Shown: piece after piece, positions 20,201 through 28,557 of the stretch
Layout: each line of letters opens with the position of its first letter
How positions within the stretch are numbered: the stretch's first letter is position 1
NCBI GenBank assembly: GCA_027578815.1
Contig: JANBTH010000180.1
Location: 1 to 28,557 of the forward strand
Direction: 5' to 3'
DNA: 28,557 nucleotides
From: Coemansia sp. RSA 1804
Lineage: Eukaryota; Kickxellomycota; Kickxellomycetes; Kickxellales; Kickxellaceae
Translations under genes and position numbers: made by a program
Notes under the pieces: model-generated
Database searches by the model: none
What the model was told of the DNA's origin: nothing
The model's input: the letters and a program-made list of their open reading frames with translations, nothing else

Positions 20201-21288
20201 GGTACATGCAGAATCTTTTAGCGGCAAATACGGGATACCCTGATAGCCAGGCAATGTCTTACGAACAAGCCCACTTATGGCGACAGCAGCAACAGCAGCA
20301 ACAGCAGCAACAGCACTACATGTATGGCAGCAACCACGAACAGCTCCCCATCCAATATGCGCCACCGAATGCGCCCAATACAGCTTTTTCAAATGGTCAG
20401 AGCGGGCGCCCATCCGTAAAAGCACAGTCCTCTAACAAAAAGAGACAGCCTGGAGCCGCATTTGTCAAACATGGGCGGTCAGCATCTGCTGGCGGAAAAT
20501 CGGACAATTCGAACGCAAGCACCGAGTCCTGGCAGAGCAATGTTGGTCGCAGCGCACGCTCATCAATACACGCAAAGACCGAGCCTGTCTACGAGGGGTC
20601 GATATATGTCCTGTCGCCAGTGACAAACTCTACGGCAGCAGGTGCCAACGCCAACGCTGGTTCTACCAAAAAGAGGGCCTCTTCTTTTGGCCAGGCCGAG
20701 CATCGCCGTCGTTTAATGGCAAAGCGAGTCAGTGCAACGTTGTCCAGATCCAAGGGAATGGACGCTGCCAGTGGCATTCCCCCGGTACCTCCGCTCCCGC
20801 AAAACATGCAGCAGTATCAATACCAGCCGCACGGTCAGCACCAGTATCAGCAACAGCAGCACCAGTATTATGTGTCTCAGCAGATGCCTGGCGGAGAATG
20901 GGGTGCACACAACAACTACGCGTACCCGGGCAACCAGCAGGATATATATGCTGACATGCAGACACTGGCGAAAAAGCGCAATGAAATGTCCTCCAACGTG
21001 CCTTCGCTTCTTCAGCAGCTCAATCAGGCCAGGGCGACTGGCGTGTTGCCGAACAGACATAAGGAAAAGGCCTCGTACACAAAGGGAGCGTACCAGAACT
21101 TCAATACATCGCAACTGATAAGGGATGGCACAACCACGAGCGCGCAGTATCTTGGCGACGGAAACACTTTGCTGATTGACCAGGCGTATGAAGCTGAAAA
21201 GAGCCGTACCGCTCTGCTAAAAAGAATCAGCCATACGTATAGAGGCATTGGCAGGGAGTCGGCACCAGCTCAGGCCTTCATGCATTGA
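17293..21288 (+). CDS. PH-domain, Gln-rich scaffold-like protein
   Basis: A single-exon protein of 1331 residues. Residues about 11-132 form a pleckstrin-homology domain: VGFLQKKGRFYSWKRALFVL starts strand one, and W123 in the final helix GIWLTAIRSAV is the conserved Trp. A loop of about 30 residues (45-75) is inserted. PH domains bind phosphoinositides or proteins. The rest is mostly disordered: three acidic motifs with the core LFDD/MFDT (near residues 295, 364 and 495), basic patches (RRMRRVKSESK), a Glu/Gln-rich coiled coil around 790-880, and poly-Gln tracts. A conserved-looking C terminus, LIDQAYEAEKSRTALLKRIS, ends the protein. I recognise the architecture as resembling fungal cortical PH scaffolds but cannot name an orthologue. 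A start 10 residues before the PH domain supports the N terminus. It converges with the haspin gene, with 202 bases between the stops. Confidence 0.85.
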   Translation: MPAGHSSSSECVVGFLQKKGRFYSWKRALFVLYDQGLIQLLSDQHSACPDPTASSAIPSTSYLIGDAGDIDIEKIPGFKQKQRIALHQLSQVVGQGQRDIVITLLDSSTLVLRAQSSNDCGIWLTAIRSAVAAAAVAGYAAEYPDHDVTVDTVDEGSTYPNESAPLSLPAHTSASRASPPRIADLDLPAGFAGASLARSSTDLEKLSHAEVYTIKESAVDEDVARRETPMGWLPSTSSLQNFGNEIAASGFLPESTSTKPATSHVVSHDNTNHDLDQSVVHIARDIGSFDVDALFDDDNSQIDGSRSSGELPLAVLASRTGELYRSKLAVNPSIPKELNKTRQTLHSVVETSTAVNDLTFDGMFDTLLHPAIADSPESKRAALDADISFSRLNLDSSATEMPYLSTEAKQRQTNSCVEQRPSIPNFDGRLDAPEIPNTVNRGSKTTNTSHSVTQQKQQPLQQQKQQTYTSKKDSDANGSMLLINTSVADFAGSLFDDICLGSMLSTTVDNTSLVLKQQQNSNSSSHALSRQNAQNSDHSTPNDNGGQTGDAGLEGAVEDNRASKLLNSPGRSRIDNQVRMAARRSVMTIYGGLGVSAQQEKQKPVGPNGIQMSLLAKYSDSLNASRTLLASGLRNNKGAAAHAWGSRANLPGGVHNLDRPATIVQYESNEPKNTGIRKVVRGQFAKDLIQKESERKPAVRRMRRVKSESKVLPLKSIRLRLNGSIVGGNTSINSGAAANDSSFKSTTGHQLPAIGSNTAPKKDTDNSSSKVGAHAGSAGAFGEFNTIRERLRAADEQKKLQQQAQMLDHEGVDDVRIGDIMQTRQDIPLAMQLEDKRRVQEAKRLALLSQQLEHQKQQLNIQRLNVEQQQQYHEFKRQSLCPTTHGPDLLAQPPHHMPQKGWTGHENNAYGGSDSYTKQWVQSQTPRFSSAMQSPYPQGVYSQNQTGMRPVSSVGLRPASYMSAMADEGGYMQNLLAANTGYPDSQAMSYEQAHLWRQQQQQQQQQQHYMYGSNHEQLPIQYAPPNAPNTAFSNGQSGRPSVKAQSSNKKRQPGAAFVKHGRSASAGGKSDNSNASTESWQSNVGRSARSSIHAKTEPVYEGSIYVLSPVTNSTAAGANANAGSTKKRASSFGQAEHRRRLMAKRVSATLSRSKGMDAASGIPPVPPLPQNMQQYQYQPHGQHQYQQQQHQYYVSQQMPGGEWGAHNNYAYPGNQQDIYADMQTLAKKRNEMSSNVPSLLQQLNQARATGVLPNRHKEKASYTKGAYQNFNTSQLIRDGTTTSAQYLGDGNTLLIDQAYEAEKSRTALLKRISHTYRGIGRESAPAQAFMH
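20283..20316. repeat. CAG/CAA repeat encoding poly-Gln
   Basis: Mixed CAG and CAA codons give about 11 Gln in a row inside the PH-domain protein. The CAA interruptions would stabilise its length. Confidence 0.8.
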
Positions 21289-21490
21289 ATGCTTTCTGTA
21301 GGGCCCAGCTTGTTCTTTAGCATAGTCGGTTTGCGTAGATTGAAATATAGCTTTATATTGGGTGGACAATATACATTTGCACATGCCTATCATGGCTAAA
21401 AAGTAGCATTTTGCAGATTATGATGCTCTACAAATATTATACGTTTAGACATTTAAATACAACAGAAATATAGGCTATCGATAAGTCGGG

Positions 21491-24400
21491 CTAGTTCTTG
21501 TACAGATCCAAAAGAGAACACTTTAGCACTTGGGAGCTGGTTTCACACTGCTCGAATTCGTGGACCCATCGCCTTAACAGCTCATGGCCAGCAGCATTCC
21601 TGATCTCTGAGGCCATCGAGTCAAATGCTGGGCCGATTTTGCTTTCCGCAAAGGCCAAGAGCTCGGTTTTTATGCTGGGAGATTTGGTTATCAGAATCTT
21701 GTGCAGTGCGTATGTCAGCCAGAGTACGTTGGTGTGCGGATGGAACCCGGGCCAGTCACCCTTGGAGCATTCGCGCATCTGCCGATACACGTCAAACTGG
21801 ATATCGCCCTTTCCCTGGAACAGCGCCTCATCCTTGAGCGACACATAAAACACGTTGTCTGCTGGGTCGTACTTTGCGGGCTTTGTCGTCGTGGCAGTGT
21901 CGCTGGCATCGTTGTCGATATGCAGACGCGAGAGCGTATAGTCAATGATCGTGCACCGCACCTTGTAGCTTGGGATCGAGATAAGCGTGCTCTTGGCACG
22001 GTTGCCTAGAGGTGGAAGCTGGTACAAGAAAGTCAGGTTGCTGTTGTAACGTGTAACCATTATGTTTCCCCAGTGCAAATCGCGGTGCTCAAATGAATTG
22101 TTCCGTTCGGCAAGCGCCATGGACAACGCAAGTTGGCGGATAATGCTGCGCGCTTCCTTCCACGTTGACACTGTGGCATTTTCCAACGTCTCTCCGCCCA
22201 TCTCCAATACAAACACTGCAAACAGCTGGTTCTCTGGATAGTAGTCAGGACGCACATTTTCGCACAAGTCGGGATATTCGACCTTCCAGCGGTCCCACGC
22301 GCGTAGGAGCGGTGCGGGTAACGACCCCTTGCAGATGCAAACGCGGAACGCCTTGACAAAGTTTGCGCCCAGTTCGCGCTCCTTTGGCTTCAGCGGCATT
22401 TTCACCTGCATGCGCGCCTCCTGTAGCTTTGCTCGTTCCCGTTCAGATAGTCTGCTCAGTGCAAGCGTGGCACCGATCTCTTGGTACAGATCGCGCAGGG
22501 TGGTTTGAGGCTCGCCCGTTCCCGACTTTACACTGCTGTTCCCAAACGGAATGATCTTCAGCGCAACCTGCATGATCCGCTCGCCCTTGACGTTGCCCTT
22601 TTTGCTGTTGAACTTGTCATACCGGGTCTTGGGAACGTATTTCCATTGAGCGGAGAACACCTCCGAATAGGTTGCCTCGCCAATCTTGCACAGCCCGCTT
22701 TTGCTTTCAATCTCACTTATTTGCGCTTCGGTATGCTCGGACACGTCAAGATTGGGAAGAAGAACCCCGCACGCTTGAAGGCCGCCTGCAGTCCAGTCAA
22801 TGGGCGCCGTCTGTCCGCATGCGGCAAGGATATGTGTCTTTTGGACATAGCGACGCGCAGGCAAAAATGGCACAGTTGTCTCCTCGATATCTGGCTCATT
22901 GGAAATCTCAGTTGTCGTGTTTCTACGACTATCCGTGCTGCTTTCTGTGCTGAGACGATGCTGTGACAACGAGACCAAACTTTTCCGCTGCTTCTCATCC
23001 TCGTTTAAACCAATTGCAGACTGGATTGGCCCGCTCTCCTGTTCGGCAGCTGCTCTCTGGGCTCCCAAGTCTAGATCATCCTGACTCTTGGATGCGGATG
23101 TGATATCCAAGGGGTTTCGATCATCGGTGACTGTGGGAATAGGATCGAAACGCGGCCGAACCACAGTCATTGGCCTAGGAGGTGAATATACTACGCGATG
23201 CGGCGTGATAACTCTGGAAGGGCTGTGCAATGCAGCAGCAGATTCAAGTTCCTCAGAGTCTCTGTGGTTTGCTCTAAATGGCGTTGCTGGTGGCTGGGCA
23301 ATCTTGGCTGGCGTTGCCAGACCATTAAGTATGTCTGCATCCACGCTGTCTGTCTGGGTGTCTAGTGCAGATACTTCCTGTGTTTCTTGCTGAGAGAATG
23401 TATTATGACCCGGGCAAATGGATAAGCGCCTGTTATCGTCCAACGTCTGTGAATCAACAGCCATGCAATCGTCATTCTGGCCACCGTTTCCAGCATCTTC
23501 CGTGGAATCGGCTTGCATTTCAACGTCATTGTCATCCAGATCAACAGTCTGAGGCCGTGCGTCCTTTGGAGCCTTAAAGCGCATCGTCCGTGTAGCTAGA
23601 AGCTGTCTGTGTTGTCCACGTTCGCCTGCATATTCGTCTTCACTGTCTTTTTCGTTGTCGATATCCACGTCATGCTCGTCGGAATTGAGACAGGCGGCGG
23701 TTCTGTTTTCAGGAATATAGACGTCGTCAGTGTCTGGATGAGCATCCTCCTCCATCTGCACATCCTCGTGTTCGGCTATTGATATCTGCGAAACGCGTCG
23801 AGACAGATCCCGAGATGGTTTATTGTTTCTATCCTCTTCTTGCTCCTTTTCCTGTAATCTAATGCTGGGCAATTGTGCCGGTCTGTTTGATTTGCGTCCT
23901 CGAGGATTTGTCTTCCGGCGCGTCACCTTACCACTCGACAATGGGCTTTCTGGCATTCGCGATCCCTTTGATCCCAGAGCAATACTACGCTGGGGCCTGT
24001 CTGAAATATCGATATCAGAGTCTAGAGATTTGGTTTTAAAGCCCGGACTCGGCTCAACGAACGGGTTTGCGTTTTCTTTAGAACTGGAAACAAGCATATA
24101 ACTGGCATTGCTGGGTGTTGCAGGAACGGATACTTCTGGCGTGATTTCAGTTGGTGGTTGGTTGTCCGTTGCTAGCGTATTGTCAGTGTCATTTGCAGGT
24201 AAATCGGCTACAACAGAATTAGATATAGTTTAAAGCAAAAGGTACTTGGTTAGCAGCGTATAAAATGCTTTTAGCTTTGTGTGGAAGGACAACATCAGTT
24301 AGACAATGTAAATAAACAGACATTATACAAAACTTACCTTTGGCTACCGAAACAGACACTGGAAGAGACGAAACTTCCATCTCAACATGCGGACCAAGAA

Positions 24401-24905
24401 GACTATCTGTATTTGGAGGTGTGCTGAGTTCTGCCTTGGGTTTAGACTCAGTGGATGATTTCTTTGCTATGCTAGGTTTGCTGGATGCAGTTGGCTTTGT
24501 CTTTGTGGCCGTCTTTTTATCTCTCACAGTCGGCTTTTTCAGGCGCGATTTCCCAGCGCGCGGAGCTTTGCGAGCAGTGCTACTTGCGCGGCTCCGTGTT
24601 TCATCTTTAGTATTATTAGCAGCCATGGTGGTGGTGATGTTGCTCAGAGACTCCTTTGTGGGCTTTGGAGAGGCCCTGCTCTTCGCCGGCGTCATATTCA
24701 GCTCGGTGGGCGCCTTGGACGCCTCAAAATCACTATCCGAGCTGGAATCCATCATTTCTGAGAGGATGGGCTTTATCCCAGTGATACGGGCAAAGTCCTC
24801 GGAGCCCATGGCATCTCGATTAACCATGCGTTGTCTGAAGCGGCCGTACGTGTTGACCATATGCGAGCTGTTCCCAAGCCGCGTGCGCGACTTGCTAAAG
24901 TCCAT
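21491..24905 (-). CDS. Haspin-type histone H3 Thr3 kinase
   Basis: Two exons, 24905-24338 and 24207-21491, join in phase 1 to give 1094 residues. Haspin phosphorylates histone H3 Thr3 at centromeres and so recruits the Aurora B complex in mitosis. The N-terminal 650 residues are disordered, acidic and Ser/Thr-rich, with Lys-rich stretches (TARKAPRAGKSRLKKPT) and an early TYGRFRQR segment. The C-terminal kinase domain shows GEATYSEVFSAQW (about 699), VALKIIPF with Lys740, and FEHRDLHWGN with catalytic Asp899. It also has IIDYTLSR (Asp945), where haspins carry DYT instead of DFG. GKGDIQFDVYRQMR and NVLWLTYALHKIL follow and are hallmarks of the haspin C lobe. All key residues are present, so activity is expected. 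The start ATG has no in-frame upstream competitor that I can see. Confidence 0.95.
24208..24337 (-). other. GT-AG intron of the haspin gene
   Basis: The donor CCAAAG|GTAAGTTT and acceptor TTGTAG|CCGATT define a 130-base intron in phase 1. The open frame continues through 36 further residues to the first Met of the long exon. Confidence 0.88.
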
Positions 24906-25176
24906 TTGCGTGTGATTTAAGGGGTCCTGTGAATTCTAATTAGACTTGAGCTTTAAAGAGATGGAAAAATAAAGAAGAGAGTATGGATTGAAAGCGACCC
25001 TCATTCACACATACTCCGGTAGAAACAATAGTACAAAAATAAAAAAGAGCTGAGAAGTAGAGAGAAAACAAGCTCGGTTACTAAAGACGCTTGATACGCT
25101 TTGTTGGCACATGCTTTGCCAATTAAAAAATAAAGGCTTGTCACTGCTGATTTTCAAAAGAAAAAAAAAGTAAACA

Positions 25177-25808
25177 TCAGAAAAAAAGTAAACAAAAGTC
25201 GATGACCTGGAATGACTCGAGCCGCACTGAGCCGAACAAACAGATTTCCTTTTTCGGACGACATATGATAACAAAGCATTCTTTATACTTTGCTTGATTA
25301 TCTTCTGCTGATTCAGAGGTCCAAAAGGAGCCGGGTTGGATTGGCAGAATTGACAACAGCCATAGGAATTGCTCTGTCCAAATATTGCGGCTGTTGCTTT
25401 CTTCTTTCGGCCAATGCACGTCGTGTGCCGGCCTGTACGAGTGACCACCCGCATGTGCAATGGCCATTTCATTGATCAAGCTGGCGGAAGGCAGAGGAAT
25501 CGAATGCGGAAATAAAGCCTGAGAAAGGTAGGTTTGTGTAGGATCGAGAAAATCCTCCATATTGCAAAGGAAATATGATTGCCATTGATATGGGCCGCGT
25601 GAGAAGCGTGAGCATGGCAAAAGCGATTGCAATGCCTCTTCATTAAAATTTGGCGAATAGAATACAAAGTGATTTGGTGGAGAAAGGACGTTTCGTTTAG
25701 AACAGAACAAACAGGAATAGGGTGGAAATGGTGGAAATAGGCCGAGCCCAGTAGCAAGATTGCTTACGCTGTTCCGGCGTAGTGTCTTGTATGCCTGCTC
25801 TATTGGTT
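25177..25808 (-). CDS. Possible small gene, unrecognised (last exon only)
   Basis: From a good acceptor (CTATATTTTTAG|AACC) an open frame of 210 codons including the stop runs to 25177. It begins EPIEQAYKTLRRNSVSNL, a coding-like peptide, and later reads INEMAIAHAGGHSYRPAHD. The first exon would lie between 25820 and 26050 but I could not fix its start. A second reading is possible: donor AGC|GTAAGC just after the first 15 codons and acceptor CTTTCTCAG|GC near 25520, which also keeps frame. The other two minus-strand frames are also partly open, which weakens the case. I recognise no family. It would be divergent from the dihydroxyacetone kinase gene and share its promoter region. Real but unidentified, decayed, or chance are all open. 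Confidence 0.28.
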
Positions 25809-26037
25809 CTAAAAATATAGAAAAATCCTCTCCGCGTTTTTGAAAAAAAAAGCAACATTTGCAGCATAGAAAAGTGATGATAATTTACAACGCACATTCC
25901 AGAGAAAAAAAGGCATGACCGAGCGATGTATAAAAGCAAACGGTATCATCCTGTAGCCTAATCCCACAAAAAAGACAAACACATCACCATTTTTTACTCC
26001 CTCCCCACATCCGCGCTTTTCTACTTTTTTGCAACTC

Positions 26038-26047
26038 TATATTTATA
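26038..26047 (+). promoter_or_regulatory. TATA-like element upstream of the dihydroxyacetone kinase gene
   Basis: TATATTTATA lies about 100 bases before the start codon and is nearly symmetrical, so it could serve either strand. A second candidate, TATAAAAG, sits at 25929-25936. Strong TATA elements would suit the high expression suggested by the codon use of the gene. Confidence 0.4.
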
Positions 26048-26143
26048 GGGCTTATTTTCTTTCACCACAGATTCCTTCTTCCTCTTCAGCCAATATTCAT
26101 TCTAAAAGCTTCTACTTACTACTATTATTGTAATCTTTCAACG

Positions 26144-27898
26144 ATGACCGGCGGAAAGCACTTTGTCACCGATCCAAAGACCCTGGTCAGGGACAGCCTT
26201 CATGGGCTGACGCTGGCAAACCCCCACCTCTCGTTCGACGAGCAGCAGAAGGTGATCTTTGTCAAGGATCTTGCCGACCTGCGCAAGAAACAAGCAACGC
26301 TCTTCTGCGGTGGCGGCAGCGGACACGAGCCGGCGCATGCTGGGTTTGTCGGACACGGAATGCTGACGTCAGCAGTATCAGGCCACGTCTTCGCATCGCC
26401 AACATCCTCGCAGGTTCTGTCGTGTCTGCGGCGTGTCTACTCGGAAGAGCACGGCACGCTGGTGGTTATCAAGAACTACACGGGCGATGTGCTGAACTTT
26501 GGACGCGCAGTTGAGCGCTTCAAGTCGGAGCGTGTCAACCACGGCAAGCCGCTTCCCAAGGTGGCGACGGTCGTCGTGGATGACGATGTCGGCGTTGTCA
26601 ACCCTAACGATGACGATGAGGGCGGCGTTGGGCGGCGCGGATTAGCTGGAACCGTGCTTGTCTACAAGGCGGCTGGTGCCTGTGCTGCTGGCGGTGGCAG
26701 CCTTGAGCAGGTCAAGGCCAACGCAGAGTACGTCATTTCGCACACATTCACCATCGGATGCGCCCTGAACGCCGCATCGGTGCCGGGAACGGGGCTACCA
26801 CGCTCTCTTCAAGATAACGAGGTTGAAATCGGCATGGGCATCCACAACGAGCCTGGCTTCGAGACAAAGGAGCTCCAGCCAGCAAACGTGCTTATCCCCT
26901 CGCTCGTTGATCACATTGTCAACAGCGCTCAATTCAAGAGCGTTTGCAGTGGCACCGGGCGTGTGCTTCTTATGGTTAACAACCTGGGCGCTACATCCAA
27001 CCTGGAGATGGGTCTGGTAACCAAGCTTGCTGCGGAAGCCGTTCAGGCACGCGGATTTGCTCTGGATCGCACCTTCACTGGCACCTACATGACCGGTCTG
27101 GCCATGCCGGGCGTAAGCATCTCGCTGCTGGTGCTGCCTGAGGACGAGTCCGAGCGCAACAGCCCGTTGGCGCTCATTGACCAGCCGGCGTACTGTCCGG
27201 GATGGGTAAACAAGTCCGTCGTTGCAGATGCCGGCAGCACTGATGAGTGTGCCAAGGGACCGGTGGTCCAGATCAAGCCTGAAGGCGATCCTGCTTGGGA
27301 GAAGGCTATCTCCGAGGCATACGACAATGTGGTTGATGTCGAGTCCCAGGTCACGCATCTTGACCAGCTCATGGGCGATGGCGACTGCGGCCAGGTTCTG
27401 CTCTCAGGAGCCACAGCCATCCGCGAAGCAGCCCAGAACACCCAGCTGCCGCTGAACGACCCGCCTGCAGCTCTGGCTAGCATCTCCTCCATTGTCGAGG
27501 ACGCGATGGGCGGAACATCGGGCATCATCTACTGCCTGTTCCTCGATGGTCTTGCTCAGCAGCTGAGCCATCTCAACGCCAACGACAACGGCTCGCTGAC
27601 GCCCAAGCTTTGGGGCAAGGCCATGCTCGGGGCGCTGGACACGCTGTACCAGTACACAACGGCTCGCCCAGGTCACCGCACTCTTATTGACGCACTCCAC
27701 CCGTTTGCACAGCTCTTGGCCGAGACCGGCGATCTGAGCGCTGCTTTGGATGCTGCCAGCAAGGGCGCTGATGCCACTGCCGACATGCAGCCCAAGCGCG
27801 GACGTGCTGTCTATGTGCAGCAGAAGGAGCGCTCGGCCGATGCTGGTGCTGTTGGTCTTGTCGCCGTGCTGAAGGGCATTGTAAAGTCTCTTCAGTAG
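26144..27898 (+). CDS. DAK: Dihydroxyacetone kinase (glycerone kinase), ATP-dependent single-chain form
   Basis: A single-exon enzyme of 584 residues, the usual length for fungal DAK. It phosphorylates dihydroxyacetone to dihydroxyacetone phosphate with ATP in the cytosol. It serves glycerol breakdown, detoxifies dihydroxyacetone, and supports methanol assimilation in some yeasts. The N-terminal DhaK part shows CGGGSGHEPAHAGFVG, NYTGDVLNFGRA, RRGLAGTVLVYKAAGA and EIGMGIHNEPG, where His234 is the residue that binds substrate covalently. The C-terminal DhaL part shows LDQLMGDGDCG (Asp407, Asp412, Asp414 for Mg-ATP) and AMGGTSGIIYCLF. ARPGHRTLID has His where many homologues have Asp. Codons favour G/C endings, suggesting strong expression. 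The symbol is generic; which yeast paralogue it matches is not determinable. Confidence 0.96.
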   Translation: MTGGKHFVTDPKTLVRDSLHGLTLANPHLSFDEQQKVIFVKDLADLRKKQATLFCGGGSGHEPAHAGFVGHGMLTSAVSGHVFASPTSSQVLSCLRRVYSEEHGTLVVIKNYTGDVLNFGRAVERFKSERVNHGKPLPKVATVVVDDDVGVVNPNDDDEGGVGRRGLAGTVLVYKAAGACAAGGGSLEQVKANAEYVISHTFTIGCALNAASVPGTGLPRSLQDNEVEIGMGIHNEPGFETKELQPANVLIPSLVDHIVNSAQFKSVCSGTGRVLLMVNNLGATSNLEMGLVTKLAAEAVQARGFALDRTFTGTYMTGLAMPGVSISLLVLPEDESERNSPLALIDQPAYCPGWVNKSVVADAGSTDECAKGPVVQIKPEGDPAWEKAISEAYDNVVDVESQVTHLDQLMGDGDCGQVLLSGATAIREAAQNTQLPLNDPPAALASISSIVEDAMGGTSGIIYCLFLDGLAQQLSHLNANDNGSLTPKLWGKAMLGALDTLYQYTTARPGHRTLIDALHPFAQLLAETGDLSAALDAASKGADATADMQPKRGRAVYVQQKERSADAGAVGLVAVLKGIVKSLQ

Positions 27899-28111
27899 AG
27901 ATCGCTTTTTTTTTTCCAAGAGTAACCCAAAAATCGCTGTGCTATATTTGAACACTTTTTTTTTGTCGTCAGCCTTGGATTAGGTTTTCTTTCCTTGAAA
28001 CAGCGAGTCACCACCTTTTTCATTTAGCTTGCTTTCTTGTTTCTATCGAGTACTAGTTTTTTTGTATTTCCAATAGTAATTTGCAGTCCTCTTTCTCTCA
28101 ATCGTGTTATA

Positions 28112-28557
28112 ATGAACAGCCACGACCAGGACGAATTCGAAGCAGGCGATGTTGGCAGTGTGCCAACGTTCTTCCGCGAGCACGAAGAGTTCTTTGGCCA
28201 TCTCGACATGATCACGACTATGGCTGGAGACAAGGGGACGTGGTCAAAGGATGGATCTTCTGAAGAGGAGGCACAGCTGGTGCGCAAGGCAACCAGTATA
28301 CTTGAAGGCTATCAGGAGCAACCAAACTGCCTTGATCCGCATCTAGAGCGCATTGTTGACAAGCTGATGAGCGCTGTTCAGGAGTATGTGTATGCGCTTT
28401 ATGATAACACTATAGCAGAAACAACAGCATCGGGTTCTTCGAGAATCAGCATGTCCAGGATGACCTGTCTGTTTGATCTAGCCTACACTATCTGCAAGGT
28501 CCGCGGATATAAGGTAGTGCTGCGCTTCTTTCCCCATAGCGTTGCTGATGTCGAGCC
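28112..28557 (+). CDS. TBCD: Tubulin-folding cofactor D, N-terminal part, running off the right edge
   Basis: The first 148 codons are present. Cofactor D (yeast Cin1) captures beta-tubulin from cofactor A and works with cofactors E and C and Arl2 to assemble and recycle the tubulin heterodimer in the cytosol. Residues about 60-85, ILEGYQEQPNCLDPHLERIV, match the family's LDxYQEQPxLLDPHLE segment. Near the edge, the stretch with ICKVRGYKVVLRFFPHSVAD matches the VRGYK-FPHEVADVEP segment. Both are highly characteristic. The full protein should exceed 1000 residues of HEAT-like repeats, so most lies outside the window. The start is the first ATG, in context ATAATGAAC, followed by a typical acidic N terminus. 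No intron is seen in the part present. Confidence 0.93.
   Translation, partial: MNSHDQDEFEAGDVGSVPTFFREHEEFFGHLDMITTMAGDKGTWSKDGSSEEEAQLVRKATSILEGYQEQPNCLDPHLERIVDKLMSAVQEYVYALYDNTIAETTASGSSRISMSRMTCLFDLAYTICKVRGYKVVLRFFPHSVADVE

Larger units (their letters stand above)
24906..26143. other. Intergenic region between the haspin and dihydroxyacetone kinase genes
   Basis: This stretch holds the haspin 5' flank, the doubtful minus-strand gene described separately, and the promoter of the kinase gene. A and T runs are frequent. No RNA gene signature was seen. Confidence 0.5.

Noticed and set aside
26795..27358. 187-codon minus-strand open frame
   Set aside because: Antisense to the dihydroxyacetone kinase gene, with no protein character of its own.

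Overview
The window is nuclear DNA from a fungus. It carries compact protein-coding genes on both strands, short GT-AG introns, and fungal protein families (GH20 hexosaminidases, an MCH-like monocarboxylate transporter, haspin, single-chain dihydroxyacetone kinase, tubulin cofactor D). AT-rich intergenic stretches with mononucleotide runs and the many poly-Gln/Ser regions would suit an early-diverging fungus such as Kickxellomycotina (Coemansia or Linderina type). That placement is inference only. I saw no rRNA, tRNA, transposon, CRISPR array or virus-like element.

Layout, left to right. 1-395 (-): inner part of an unrecognised coiled-coil gene that runs off the left edge. 1162-2802 (-): secreted GH20 beta-N-acetylhexosaminidase with an intact catalytic Asp-Glu pair. 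3984-6035 (-): four-exon MFS monocarboxylate-type transporter whose reading frame requires two GC-AG introns. 7796-12684 (-): 1425-residue protein with an N-terminal MIT domain, rebuilt by joining two exons across a 611-base intron. 14610-16280 (+): second GH20 protein, complete and well preserved, but the catalytic Asp-Glu is Gly-Ser and a conserved pocket Glu is Ala, so it looks like a pseudoenzyme. 17293-21288 (+): 1331-residue PH-domain, Gln-rich scaffold-like protein. 21491-24905 (-): haspin kinase in two exons. About 25177-25808 (-): a possible unrecognised small gene. 26144-27898 (+): dihydroxyacetone kinase. 28112 to the right edge (+): start of tubulin-folding cofactor D.

The genes do not form one pathway. 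Possible themes are external chitin/GlcNAc handling (two GH20 proteins 12 kb apart), solute uptake (the transporter), glycerol/dihydroxyacetone metabolism (DAK), and cell division, trafficking and cytoskeleton (haspin, MIT protein, PH protein, cofactor D).

The strongest lead is the active/inactive GH20 pair. The inactive copy keeps its signal peptide, fold motifs and sugar-pocket aromatics, and has stronger G/C-ending codon use than the active copy. That pattern suggests a retained non-catalytic role, for example GlcNAc or chitin binding, rather than decay. The second lead is the pair of GC donors in the transporter gene. Each has a GT four bases further on, and using that GT would shift the frame.
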